Shown: positions 10,900 through 23,000 of the stretch, piece by piece
Layout: each line of letters starts with the position of its first letter
How positions within the stretch are numbered: the stretch's first letter is position 1
Assembly: GCF_032854445.1 (NCBI RefSeq)
Contig: NC_088307.1
Coordinates: forward strand, 14,274,017-14,338,016
DNA from: Liolophura sinensis
Lineage: Eukaryota > Mollusca > Polyplacophora > Chitonida > Chitonidae
Reading direction: 5' to 3'
Length of the DNA: 64,000 bases
Translations under genes and position numbers: made by a program
The notes under the pieces: model-generated
The model's input: only the letters and a program-made list of their open reading frames with translations
The model's database searches: none
Told to the model about the DNA's origin: nothing

Positions 10900-10992
10900 T
10901 TTATTTATTTCATTGGCGTATTACGCTGTACTCTAGAATATTTCACCTATACGACGGCAGCCAGCATTATGGTGGGAAGAAACCGGTACCAT
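10900..10992 (-). repeat. SINE family 1, 3' fragment
   Basis: TTATTTATTTATTT, then a GTATTACGC-type block, GAATATTTCACCTATACGACGG and GCCAGCATTATGGTGGG: the tail half of the element in minus orientation, truncated. Confidence 0.75.
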
Positions 10993-11563
10993 GTATAGAT
11001 GACACAAGGCAACCTACCCACAGGAACGGTACATTAACACCGGACTGATCACTATGTTGTCCATCGCTCTACAAGTACATGCCAAGCGAGAAAGTATTAA
11101 CAATGCCAAGAAGTTTTGATTTTGTTAATATTGTGGCGATTTTGCTAGAGACAGTATATGAGTTCATATAATTGCATGGGAGGTTAGGGGTTAATTTTCT
11201 GCCTTGTCCATAACGTAGACACAGGTTTTACCAGTAGAATGTAAATTTTTATGGGTTAGACATATCCTCAAATTAAATTAGAATTTTTGTGGAATATTTT
11301 GAAATATATATATGTTTTTTTTTTTTAACATATAGAGAGACAGGATATTTTGTGGGACTCATGAGAGCAAGTTGTTTTGGCGCCTTAATATAACTTTTGA
11401 AGGACACAGTTTCCGTGGACCCCTGTCCCTTCCAACGTAAGAATTTTAACATTTGATGACTTAATTAGAACACCATATTTCACGTATAATACACTGACAT
11501 GTTGAAGGAGTTTCTCTCCAAGCTTGGTGATCAGATATTGTTTGACTAGGTTGCAAACAAGAG

Positions 11564-11586
11564 TTTTTTTTTTTTTTTTTTTTTTT
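11564..11586 (+). repeat. Poly(T) tract
   Basis: A run of about 23 T residues, low-complexity. Confidence 0.9.
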
Positions 11587-12097
11587 AGCGACCTTAAGTT
11601 TGGCGAAACATCCGCCATTGTTAATATTTTGAAGTGACAAATTCGAGTAGAGTTTCCATTACTTTTGGACATATTCTTGCTGTAACAAACCACGTACGGC
11701 ATCTTTCCAGTTAAAACAACATAGTACTCACTGACTGTGGCATGATTTTGGCATAAAACGTCCTTTATACCAAGTTTAAGACACTAAATCATTTTTTTGT
11801 GGTTGTTGTTGTTGCTTCGCCGCGCACGATCGTCGTTCACGGTGAACTGCCGCTAGACGAGGTTGTCTACTTTACGACATCTTTTAGTGTTAAACTCATA
11901 TTGAAGAGTTTCAAAAGGGGCATTAACTTGTATTTGCGAAAGTAAATAGTTTCACTCCACAGGCTCATCTCCTTTCTACCTACAAGTTATTGTTCATCTT
12001 TCCATTATTAAGAAAAAGAAAGAAAAATGTGCCATGACATTTGATACGCATGTACATGTATAGTATTTCTATACACAGATGTTGTTACTTTGGTATT

Positions 12098-12190
12098 AGC
12101 CAATCAGTGCTCTGAGTACCATCCTTGGTACTCATGAATATTTATGAGCGTAGACTATAAATATCGGGCAAATTCCCACTTTTAGTCCCA
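12098..12190 (+). promoter_or_regulatory. Promoter-like segment with no adjacent gene
   Basis: CCAAT at 12100-12104, an inverted repeat GAGTACC/GGTACTC (12114-12133), and TATAAATA at 12156-12163. The spacing is typical for a core promoter. No open reading frame follows, so it may drive a non-coding RNA or be chance. Confidence 0.3.
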
Positions 12191-13224
12191 GATGATCTCG
12201 GACCACCGTCGTGTTAACATCTAAATTTCCACCTAGTTAGCTTTCTAAGGCAGGTATTTTACATGTATATAAGCAGTGTAAAGTGGTAGCTAGATAAGTT
12301 GTCAGCACTGAAGTGAGATTTCAGCTTTAGAGCATACCTAGAGACAGTGGGACTGCTAGTTCCAAATTGTGACACAAGTGTTCCCAGGCTGTGGGACTGA
12401 CTTTCCCAGGCTGTGAGACCATGATTGAGACAGTATATCTCAATAGTTTGTCACTGGATTTTCTGGACCAAAATTTTATAATTCCCAAGTATGAGCTGAA
12501 ACATTTATACTGGGAGAATTTGTGCATAAGTGCCCCTGAGCAATAGTGGGACTTGGATTCCCAGTTTCGGCACAGTGAGACACCGAGTCCCAGAATTTGA
12601 AACTCGTTTTCCCAAGTTATTACTGGACCAATTCTGGAACTGTTACTCCCAGAGAAGACCTGAAAGTATTATTTACGGATAATGTCCCCACACATGGCTG
12701 ACATATTGTCTATATGACACCAGTAGGACATACCACTATCACAGCAGTACTAGGTTTAATACCTCCCTGAGATATCCCTAACACAGTTATCTGAACCATC
12801 TGAAGTACAGATGTTGTGCTTGTACACAGTACTGGCACTTTTACCTATATATATATATCAACATACTCCTGTCACTCTATTTTAATAAAACTGTTGCTGC
12901 TGTTTGTTGAACTTTGAAAATCGGACTTTTCTTGGTTATTCGAAGTTCAGAGCTAACTAGTGGTTTTCCCAAACATACTACTGAATGACACGGACTGAAC
13001 GAGCTGACATTCAAAAGAATCCATAGTAGCGAACGTCTCCAGCAGTATACAGATATTGTTCCAGAGTTCGACACTGGGTGATTCACGCTACCAATATTGT
13101 GCTTTCCCCTGTAGTAAATGGTGTGATTTGGAACTGGGATATCTGTATCGTTAAGAAGATATATACATAAAAACAAAATCGCTACAATATAATAGCGTAA
13201 AGTCAAGTGTTTGTTTAAATGCAG

Positions 13225-13487
13225 GGGCCACAGTATTCGAGTGGTTAGCGTGCCACCGCGGCGCAATGATTCAGGGGCCTCTCATCAAACGATCGCTGTG
13301 AGTTCAAGTCCAGTTTATGATGTCTTCCTCTCCGATCGTAAGTGGAAAGGTCTTCCAGCAATCTGCGGATGGTCGCGAGTTTCCCCCTGGCTCCGCCCGG
13401 CTTCCTCTCATCATAATGCCGGCCACCATCGTATAGGTGAACTATTCTTTCCCACGATGTAAAACATCAATCAAATAAATAAATACC
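13225..13487 (+). repeat. SINE family 1, full-length copy
   Basis: It begins GGGGCCACAGTATTCGAG, has a tRNA-like head with a B-box-like GAGTTCAAGTCC, the shared GCGGATGGTCG body, and ends CAATCAAATAAATAAATA. About 260 bp. A tRNA-derived SINE in plus orientation. Confidence 0.85.
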
Positions 13488-14079
13488 GCATACAAGGGCG
13501 GACAGTCGTGTAAGTGGACTTACAGTCAAAGGCAACAAGACAGGTTGATGTTCGTCGAGGACAGTGATATTGCCGACGTGGACTATAATCACAATAAACC
13601 ACCCGTTCACGCATCATCTCTACGTGAGCGAGGGCTCCAAAATTACTATCGCCTATACGCCTATATTAGCGGCATGCGTGACAAAGTTCGTATTAGTTGT
13701 TTGTTACAGTGACTTTGAGAATTGCGTGCAAGAGTTTTTCTCGTATAGTTGATAATACACTTCAGCTGATGGCAGTGTATATTATGGCGTGTAAGTGTTC
13801 AGTGCAGTGTCAGTCAGGCAGATTGTTTAGTATCCTTTCAGATGGGTACCTGAATGATTTAATACGATGCCCAGTCCAACTTACGTAATCCTCGTTGAAC
13901 AGAAACGGTAAAAGAGGTGTCATCACGGTCAAAGTCATTTGAATGCGGGGTTTGCGAGTTCGGATATAAAATAAGGTATGGTACTTTGTGTTGTATCGCC
14001 ACGCTGGGACAAGTCGATACGATTTTAGGCCTATATACAATAGCCAGGGTTAGCTACAACCGACGACTTTTATTTCCTG

Positions 14080-14342
14080 AAGGGGCCTCAGTGGCTCACT
14101 TGGCTAGCGCGCTATCGCAGCGTAATGACCCAGGAGCCTCTCATCAATGCCGGCGCTGTGAGTTCAAGTATAGCTCATGCTGTCTTCCTATCCGGCCTTA
14201 CGTGGGAAGCTCTGCAGCAACCTGCGGATGGTCGTGGGTTCCCTCCGGGCTCGGCCCAGTTTCCACCCACCATAATGCTGGCCGCCGTCGTATAAGTGAA
14301 ATATTCTTGAGGACGGCGTAAAACAGGAATCAAATAAATAAA
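14080..14342 (+). repeat. SINE family 1, full-length copy
   Basis: GGGGCCTCAGTGGCTCACTT at its start is an A-box-like tRNA head, followed by GTGAGTTCAAGTA (B-box-like), a body ending GCCGTCGTATAAGTGAAATA, and an AAATAAATAAAT tail. It is the best-preserved plus-strand copy here. Confidence 0.88.
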
Positions 14343-16568
14343 TTATTTCCTGAAATATTTCTTTTACAGGATTTGCAAAGGAAATTAGAAAATGAAGCTC
14401 ATCTTCTTATGAATTATTTACATTATTGTATCATCCATGATAAAATGCATTGTTTTTGCTCTTCAAAATTCCAGTACCAAACTAATGTGGTGAAAATGTA
14501 CGTCTATCCTCTACTTTCAGACTGCTTTCAACAATTCGAAAAACCGACATCGCTCTTATAGCAGACCAAAATATTTCCTGCCACTGCAATCCCAATAATA
14601 TTGGGTGTCGCGGACGTTGAACCAGGCAGTAATGTAGAAATAGCTATGACATACATCCTAAGTGTGCGTGTTAAGTTAGTAAGTTAAATCGTGAGACAGT
14701 AACACCCCCGTGGCTTGTCAGGTGATCGGTACAATCAGAACACAAACAGATGAAGACGTGAGTTAGAAAGCAAAGGTGAATGCTTTAATGACATAATCAG
14801 CAAATATAAACAGTATGAGCTGTAACACTTGACGCACTACATTCATAAAGAGGCACAACCATATCGGACAGACAAACAACTCGTTGTAGGAGTCTACACA
14901 TAGCATATTAGCACAACATTTTTCAACACCAGCAGCAAAATTTTCATTCCGCGGTTAATAGCAGTTCAGCAGGAAATATCCAACTCATGAATTATTGGCT
15001 CATTCGTTATCGTGCTGAGTGGTTATGAATATAACAATAATCGCTTTTCAACACGACAAATACAAAAGATCTCTTCCTGGGTTGGTTCCTGTCATTTTGG
15101 GCACTTTGTCTTCGTTAGTAACTATGGTGACACACTCTCCGCAAATCTGGCCTTATTGAAAAGGCCTAATTTCGAAATTTATTGAGAGCTTGTCATTCCT
15201 CGCTACATGTTCTTTGTTTTGTCTTTTGACAGTGTGATTTGCCCAGCTTCACGGCTAATCCCACTGTATACGAGCCTTTGTCAATATCACTCGGGTTGCG
15301 TCGAAAAAAAGGAAACGATGGTTTAAATAAAATTTATCCTCCTTGTCATACTGATTGCAAATCAAATCATCGCGTGAAATCTGTGCACTGCTAGATGGGC
15401 AAGCATAGGCACCATTATTGAAATGTGTGAAAGCGGAACATACCTTGTTTTAAAACAAGTTAAAATCGTCCTAAATTTAGAAGTATTAAAAGAAGAAATC
15501 TTGCTCTGTCGTCTGCTTGTACGTGTACACCTTTTCCGCCCAGAATTACACGGGCTCACATATTGTTTAAAAACAACCTTATATATTCTCGTCTACGTGA
15601 ACAAAGTACCAAACTAGAACAGGGCGCATCACGTGAAAATATTGAACCAGAGGAAAGACATCGGGTAGAAATCTTTTCGCTGTAGACAGAATTCGTCACT
15701 GGCAGTAGAAATGACGCACAGAAGCGAGACAATACAACTTCTAAGATATGAGCCACATGTACCCCCATCACATATTTGGGTCAAATTGTATATCACGTAA
15801 AACGCAACGAAATGTTTTGTTTTCAGTTTATTCAAGTCTTTAACTCAGAAAGTAGCTATAATGTAAAACGATTCCCTTTACCTACAACAACAACAACGAC
15901 AGGAACAAAAATACTCAGATTTATAAATCTGTGTAAAAAAATACAAGACGAATGCAAAATGTATTACCACCTCCGAACATACCGACAGCGTTTGTCTTCT
16001 AATATGATACTACTGCGAATATGACATATATTATTCATTATAAACCGACCTGTATTACCAATAAAATATATACCATTACGATAAGACATTTATTATACAA
16101 CAAAAGAGACGATTAGCAATAAATAAAAACACGAAATGATGGCAGCGTTTGTCGTCTGAAGAGGACGTAGTGCTCGGAGGAACACGTGTCTCATGCCCTA
16201 ACACTTCAAATCAGCTAACAACAACTACGGTCTACTTGCAACCAACAATCACATTCTATAAAACACTTTCGTTAGACAATGTGTTTTTTTACCAGTTTCT
16301 TTAAAGTTTTAGAACTTTGGCGTTTCGAGGAATGCAGTTTTTAAAAGTGAAAAATAAGTCGATTATTATAAAATGGTGAATATCACGGTATGTACTATAT
16401 ATATTAACACGAATGTACCAGTTCTACACACGCCTTTTTCAGTTAGATCACCTACAATGTTAGGCCTGCAGCCATTACTGGACAATTATTGTCACGCGAC
16501 ATGATGCTAAATAAAAACAACTGATTTCCTCTGTTTTCGCACATTACACCTTTTCTTTTCTCCATGAC

Positions 16569-16574
16569 TTTATT
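16569..16574 (-). terminator. Polyadenylation signal (AATAAA on minus strand)
   Basis: TTTATT on the plus strand, 425 nt beyond the stop at 16999. It is the first canonical signal downstream of the long-tail transcript of the minus-strand IF gene. Confidence 0.5.
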
Positions 16575-16867
16575 CAGTTTAGTTTCAGGATTCTGCGTAC
16601 ATGGGAATTTTGAAAAACGTTACTAACCTAGTCCTACTTATGTACGTTGGCACAGTATTCAAGCCGTTCCTAAAACGACTTTCACATCTGGTAACCTGCC
16701 AAATTTAGTACGAGAAATCTACCAAGAGAATATCCCACATGCCCTTCCATGAGGGTAAACTACAACACATTGTGAACAAAGCATTTACTATCCTTTTAAC
16801 AGATAACCACAACTACAACACTTTGTAAAAATCGACCATTAAAGTTGTGCAAAATAGCGACCAAGCT

Positions 16868-16880
16868 GTTGCTAGGCAAC
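16868..16880. promoter_or_regulatory. Palindromic X-box-like motif
   Basis: GTTGCTAGGCAAC is a perfect inverted repeat matching the general form of RFX-factor X-boxes. It lies in the predicted 3' UTR of the minus-strand gene, so a regulatory role there is uncertain. Confidence 0.3.
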
Positions 16881-16998
16881 CAACACAACGCGCAACTGAA
16901 GCCAGTACCCTGGTGTAAATTATTTTAGTTGACTAAAAATGACTACAAAGTGTTAAAAGTGAATAATCTCTTAAGAATAAGGTGGTCCTTGGCAGTGT

Positions 16999-17037
16999 TT
17001 AATGATACAATGTCTTCTGGGTGTGACTGGCCTTCTC
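16999..17037 (-). CDS. IF terminal exon of the long tail
   Basis: A strong acceptor (pyrimidine run then TTTTTACAG) is followed by EKASHTQKTLYH and TAA: 39 nt, the same length as the last coding exon of the plus-strand paralogue. Confidence 0.9.
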   Translation of the reverse strand, partial: EKASHTQKTLYH

Positions 17038-20000
17038 CTGTAAAAAGAGGAAGAAAATGTGTGATGAATGGGTCACAGAGGCCAGTCCTACAATACAATA
17101 ACAGCCATCTTCGCCAAATCATACAAATCGACTTTACAGAAAGGAAAGACCTGTACTGAGAATTTTATATGTTTATATTTAGAAGCCAAAACCTTCAAAT
17201 CAAGAGAATTTCCAGTGTTTCCAGAGAACTGACCATACTACAAACGTGTCCGCTTTTATTTTCTTCAAGATCTACGCAAACCAGGCGGGTACGTGGACAA
17301 CTACTACGATCTTCTGACACAAAAGATAACCCTGGAGGGACAATTACTGGGCACAGAAGTGAGTGAGTGAGTGAGTGCTTGGGGTTTAACGTCGTACTTA
17401 ACAATTTTTCAGTCACATGAGAACGAAGTTCTTAGAATCCATTTAGGTGTCAAGTGCCTCCTTCTTGCAGGAAGGATTTCCACCGCCCTTTTATCTAGTG
17501 TTGCTTCACTGAGACAACTTACTGAAATTTAGCAAACGGCCACACCCGAGCCATTATACTGATAAGTATCAACCAGTCGTTGCACTTCCTCTCAATGCTA
17601 AGCTCCAAGCGAGGAAGATACAACTTCCTCTTTTAAAATCTTAGGTGTGACCCGAACCAGGACGGACCCTGGGTTTACCGCTCCTGAAGCGAACGCTCTA
17701 CCAACTGAGCCATCGCGGCCGATCATGAGCATAGAAAGGTATCATTATAGATGCACGTGCATTGTATAATGTGGCATATACTTGGCTATATTCAAGCTCA
17801 CAAAATATACATGCATATATATCTTACTTCCCATGAGTTGGAGCCTTGCTCCGTCATCCATAACTGTTGACGTATGAAAGAGATCGAGGCAAAATGCAAC
17901 CTAAAAGGCTCCAAATTCCTCATGGATTGTAAAGGGTTTAGCATTTGAAAAAGGGTAGTGTTGTTGTTGATTCTTACCTCGCCTGATCCATTCAGAAGCC
18001 TGGTCACTACCTGCAGACCAACACCCCAGCTGTCATCATCCTTGTGTACCAGGTCATTCATCAAAGCCTGGCTGGCATACTTCCGCGCCCAGATCTGAGA
18101 GGAGATAAATAAAAAAACGACAGTGATTTTCGGGGACAGAATCAATCGCCGCAAAAACTGGATATGGTAAAAACAAATGTGTCAAATGACCACATGTAGG
18201 CAAATCGCGCATCAATTGTGGCTCACTTGTGTCTAGTTACGCAAAACAAACATTTTGCTGAGTGGCATGTTTTCAGTTTTCAACAGAAAATACACCATTT
18301 AATCTACATGTAAATTTGCTGGCCCTCTGTATATGTTCACAGATATCGTATTGTTTTGTTGTTGTTGTTTTTGTCACACGAGCAGGTAGTTTTATGAGGT
18401 ATATTGACATAAATAGGGGGAAATATTGTTCAATTATCCCTCAACATTGGTCGAAGCTCATTAAACATGGCACAATTTCAGGAGAAGGCAGAACGAAATG
18501 CAAAAAATGAGTGATATTTTACCTTGACACTCTTTCCAGATCGAAGAACGAAGCCCATTGGGAAGTTGTAGTACACCTCACTCTTGCCATCGATATTTCG
18601 GACAATTCTCCAGCCCTCAAGATTTTCATCCTAAATAAAATATCGAGATAGTTTTTCAGATTTTCTCAATAATACGTATTATAAATGAAATAAATCGCGA
18701 TTATATTTGAGTCGGAAAGTTATTTAAGCAACTATCGTTTGATGGAGTTTGATGGACAAACGAAGTTTTATGGAAATGTAGAATATACTTGTCCGGATAT
18801 AATATGATTCCTAAGCTTACTTTATCAATTAGTTAGTTTCTAGTTTATAACAAACGGTTAGTTCATGTAATTAGCTTCTTCTCTTCTATCTCTACCTTGC
18901 AAATATCCACACTACCTTAACGAAGTATGTTTCGTAAGAAATAGTATGTGTCCAGAGATTGAAAACAATGGTAAATAGCTACCATTATCAAAACCGGCCT
19001 TAAATTGGCCATTGTCTATAATGTGGTCGTAGAGAGTTACCTACCCTTCTGGTTGATCCGCTAGAGGTGTTTTCCAGCAGGATGTACTTCCCTTCCGGAC
19101 TTGCCTCAGCAATCGACACGGCTCCCTTGGAGGTTCTCTGGTAGGTGGTTTTAGCCGAAACCTCGCCCCTCATCATCTTCATGGACATCTGGGAGTCTTG
19201 AGGAACCGTAAACAGGGAGGGGCAATGTTAATCCATGGCCCATACAATTAAAAATATACTCAGGTCGAAATAAACTTTCAATTCCGCGGTTTTGTATTGT
19301 TAAACGTGTGCTACATTGTTATTCGCTATCTGTCTGCGTCCTTCTGAGTCAAGCAATTGGCATCCTGCCTGTGTGGGATTTTATTCGCTACAAGGATTGT
19401 GCATACGAAACAGATAAGGCTAAAAGCTCTCAGTGACAGTGCGGAATATGGCAACCAGGAAACGTAACTTTTCATCTGCAAGCTGGAGTCTGGCGCACCC
19501 TTTCTGAACTATTCGCGCACCACTGGTATAACACTAGGGGAACTTTCTTTAACTCTACTCTAAAGTTATTTTTATATGGGACTGGAATTTCTAGATGCTT
19601 GCTCACTGTGTGAATACACGAAGTCTGACTGATCGTAAAAATAGAGGAATTATCATTTACTATCAGGTAAGGTAACGCTGTACTCATGTGATGAAATGGC
19701 CTTATGAATGACCAGTTGGCCTTGACATACAGTGCAACACAACCTACTAAAGTGTACACCCGAGAAAAATTATAATTGATATTAATTTTAGTAAGGTTTG
19801 TCGGATAAAACCTACATTACTGTTAATTTATACAGTAGTGTTAATTTTATACTTGTGCTGTCATCTTGGCAGTTGATTTAGTGGGCAACGATGAAGACAA
19901 GTTAGTTTTACACTTTCGTCGAATGCACTGGTGCCCAAATAGCAATAACTATTAAGGAACGAGCAGGATAAGTTGAAAATGATGTGAACAGCAACACATT

Positions 20001-23000
20001 CAGCGTTGTGAAACATCATGAGCATGAAAGTCGACCAGAGTGTGTTAGTGACCGTGTGGGGTTATAAGGCTACCTGCCCAAGGCTTGAAGAGTTCGTCAA
20101 AATTAGTGGGTAAATAACCAAAAACTCAACAAAGCTGGCTGGTACGTGGCTCAAAGACAGTGGTGGTATACAGTGTACATGGTAACAGGTTTTGGGAAGT
20201 TTCGTTTTCAACATCGTCTTTTTCTATTGACCTTCTAAACTGCGACTTTGGCACGCTACTTCGTATTCAAACGAAAATGACAGATTTGTGTATTTCCTGC
20301 TATTTTAGGCATGGTGGTTTATTCTTTGTTCTGTTCTTACTATGAAGAATACAATTGAGGTAAGTTTCATCAGACCGGCAAATACAAGTTATATCCGAAA
20401 AATGCTTTTCTGCGTTTACTTGTTTTACGCTTAACAGCCGAATATACAATGGTATCGCGCCAGAAGGATAGACAGATACCTGGCCAGTGTCTTTCCAATC
20501 CATTCTAGAAAGTGAAGTATTCTTCAATCTGGCGTAAAACAGAAATCGGAAACTAAATAAATCTAAACAATACCATGTATTCGAAAGTTTGAAATGGAAG
20601 GTGGGCATGAATCAGCCCAAGGGGACGCATACTCTGTTTTGCCATTTGACGTTTTCATCAGTTGTTGTGTCCTTTGGTGTTCGAACTTAAATCTGATTTA
20701 AATTATTGACTATTTCGAAATAAGATACAAAAAATCCTGCTATTACTAGTCTTTGAGAGTCTGTACCATCCAGTTGTGCTGGGGACAAACCAATCGGGGA
20801 AGAAATGCCAAAGACAAAGACAACACAGGGAAACACCAGGGTTAGTAACAACGCCAAAGACAAGCCAGGGTTAGCTCATGCTATATGGGTGGTTTATTGT
20901 TAACAATAAAAGTCCACAAAAAACGTGCAACAAGGTTAGTAATAAAAGCATTAACAAATTGACATGAAAACGCATGCGTGGCAATAGAAAGACACAACAT
21001 CAGTAAACCTGCTTTGATCTGTTCGAGATTTTTGCTCGATCTTTTGGGGTCTTTCGGCACAGACGGTTTGGCGTCAGTGGGCTGGCTGGCAACCGTTTTG
21101 GCGTCAGCCGCTTGCATTTCGGCGACCTCAGCAGGTTTGAGATCTGAAGATTTTTGGCCGGTTTCTTTTGAGGGATTTGGTTTGGACAGATCCTTGTTCA
21201 TCCCTGATAAGCAATACAGTTAGTCTGGCTATTTACTTGCAAGCAGAAATACATTGCGTGATTAAGCAGCGGGCATGACATGGGTAAGCAAAAGCAACGA
21301 AGACGGAAATAAAGCATATTTTCCCTACGTAACAAGGAAAATAGACAGTATATTAGGAGTGTCCGGATAACTAAGCGGAAGCATGAAAACAGGCGTCGTT
21401 TTCAATATTTTATTTGAAGTTTCAATGGCGTTTCTATGAATATTCGTGTACTCAGTTAACGTCTAACAGATGACTCCCTTTTCTGTCGTTTACCGGAGAC
21501 TCCTAATAACACTGGCTGCTAACGTGGGGGGAGCGAAAACACCCAAAGCATTGGGGAAAAAAATGAATGTTTACTCTGCAGTTTGGTAGGGAAAAGACAG
21601 CCCATGGTTGCAAAAATATTCTTCCCTGGAGACACTGTGTGTAACTAAGTAAGGCTTTCTTCTAGATACATTTTCTAGAAAGAAGTTTCCCAAAAAGCCA
21701 CTAAAACCATTGGCGTTATTAGTTAAAACCCTGAATCATAGCATCAGAGAACTACCTATTAAGCATTAGTGACTTCACCACCAACGACCATACCCAATTT
21801 AATTAATATAACTAATGACTACCCGCTTCCATGGCGAAAAATCAGGCGTGTTTAGTTTTCATAATATAACGAAAAAATATTATGAGGTAAAAATACGACT
21901 CCTTTAATAGAACGAAAGAGAGCCACACTGATATGTATTGGAGTCATTATGTCAACACAAAGATAACGTACATCTATATGGCTCTAGAATCACAAAGTTC
22001 TCTTATGTTTTTAAACGTCATAATTTGCTCCTTTCTTATTGTTTTTTACGCTTATGAAACCGCTCAAATTTAGTTTGGCGTCCCTGGCCGGTGAGGGACA
22101 TCGATATTTGACACAATAAGTCTCTTGGTTACGATATCTGGACCTGCCTGCAGGTTAGAAACTTACATACTAGTACTGGGTGTTGTGAAACATCTTGTTA
22201 GCATGGCACAAAATTATCATTAACTTATTATTTAATTTGCAGACGACCTGACATATGAAAATAAAAAAATTAAAAAAAAAACAAAAACAAAACATAAAAA
22301 AAAAACACCTGAGTGATGTTCTTTCAAACTGGCTTGGGATTAGACCTAATTTATAGACTTCTGAACGTGGTACAGATTATAATGGACTAAAACACATCAC
22401 ACAATGCATAGCAAAAAGCACCGCAAGCAAACCTAGATATAAATATATCTGTTAGATTTGTCAAGTAATACTGCTTCTGTACTTGAAGCCACGTTATTCC
22501 TTGGCATCTTGATACGCACCACCGCTCTCGGCGCCATATCCCGAGCTACTGATGACTTCAGACAGACTCTGTCCGCCAGAGCTCCGGGTTGTTATCATTG
22601 ACTCCACAACGTTTTTCAGACCGACTCTGTGTCAACAAAAGTACAAAGAAAATAACTGATGAACGACAACAACAACGGCAACAACATCAATGGATAACAT
22701 AAAGCATAAACTATGGATGGAGCGTGTTGACAATATCAATACAACGAGGCGATGGGTGACAAACGCGCTGAAACCATAAAGGGTATGAAAAAATAAACAA
22801 GGGGGAAAAAGAAAGAAAAGGAAATTGTGGTCTGAAAGGGAGAATAAAGCGAAGTGTGACATGAGTACAAAATGCAATATTCATCCACGGCTGGCAATAT
22901 GACGACATCGACAACTGGCGACACAACGACATCCTGACGACATGCTGAATGAACACAGGGTGGGCCGAGGCGTGAGCAGGCAGCATGCCAATTGTGACGC

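Larger units (their letters stand above)
9914..16568. other. Intergenic region between convergent IF genes
   Basis: About 6.7 kb with no exon that I can support. It holds SINE family 1 copies (about 10900, 13225 and 14080), a poly(T) run (11564-11586), a promoter-like segment (12098-12190), a short TA run (12848-12860) and otherwise unremarkable AT-rich DNA. The 14.4-16.5 kb stretch shows nothing beyond short fragments. Confidence 0.6.

Noticed and set aside
12380-12620. Alternating GTGGGACT / TTCCCAG motifs as a structured element
   Set aside because: CCCAGGCTGTG is duplicated near 12386 and 12407, but no consistent period, inverted ends or flanking duplication could be found by eye.
14080-14180. 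tRNA gene
   Set aside because: A- and B-box-like sequences belong to the head of a SINE with a 260-bp body and an AAATAAAT tail; no full cloverleaf.
17640-17721. tRNA gene on the minus strand
   Set aside because: Same reasoning: it is the head of a SINE family 2 copy and is followed by the family body.
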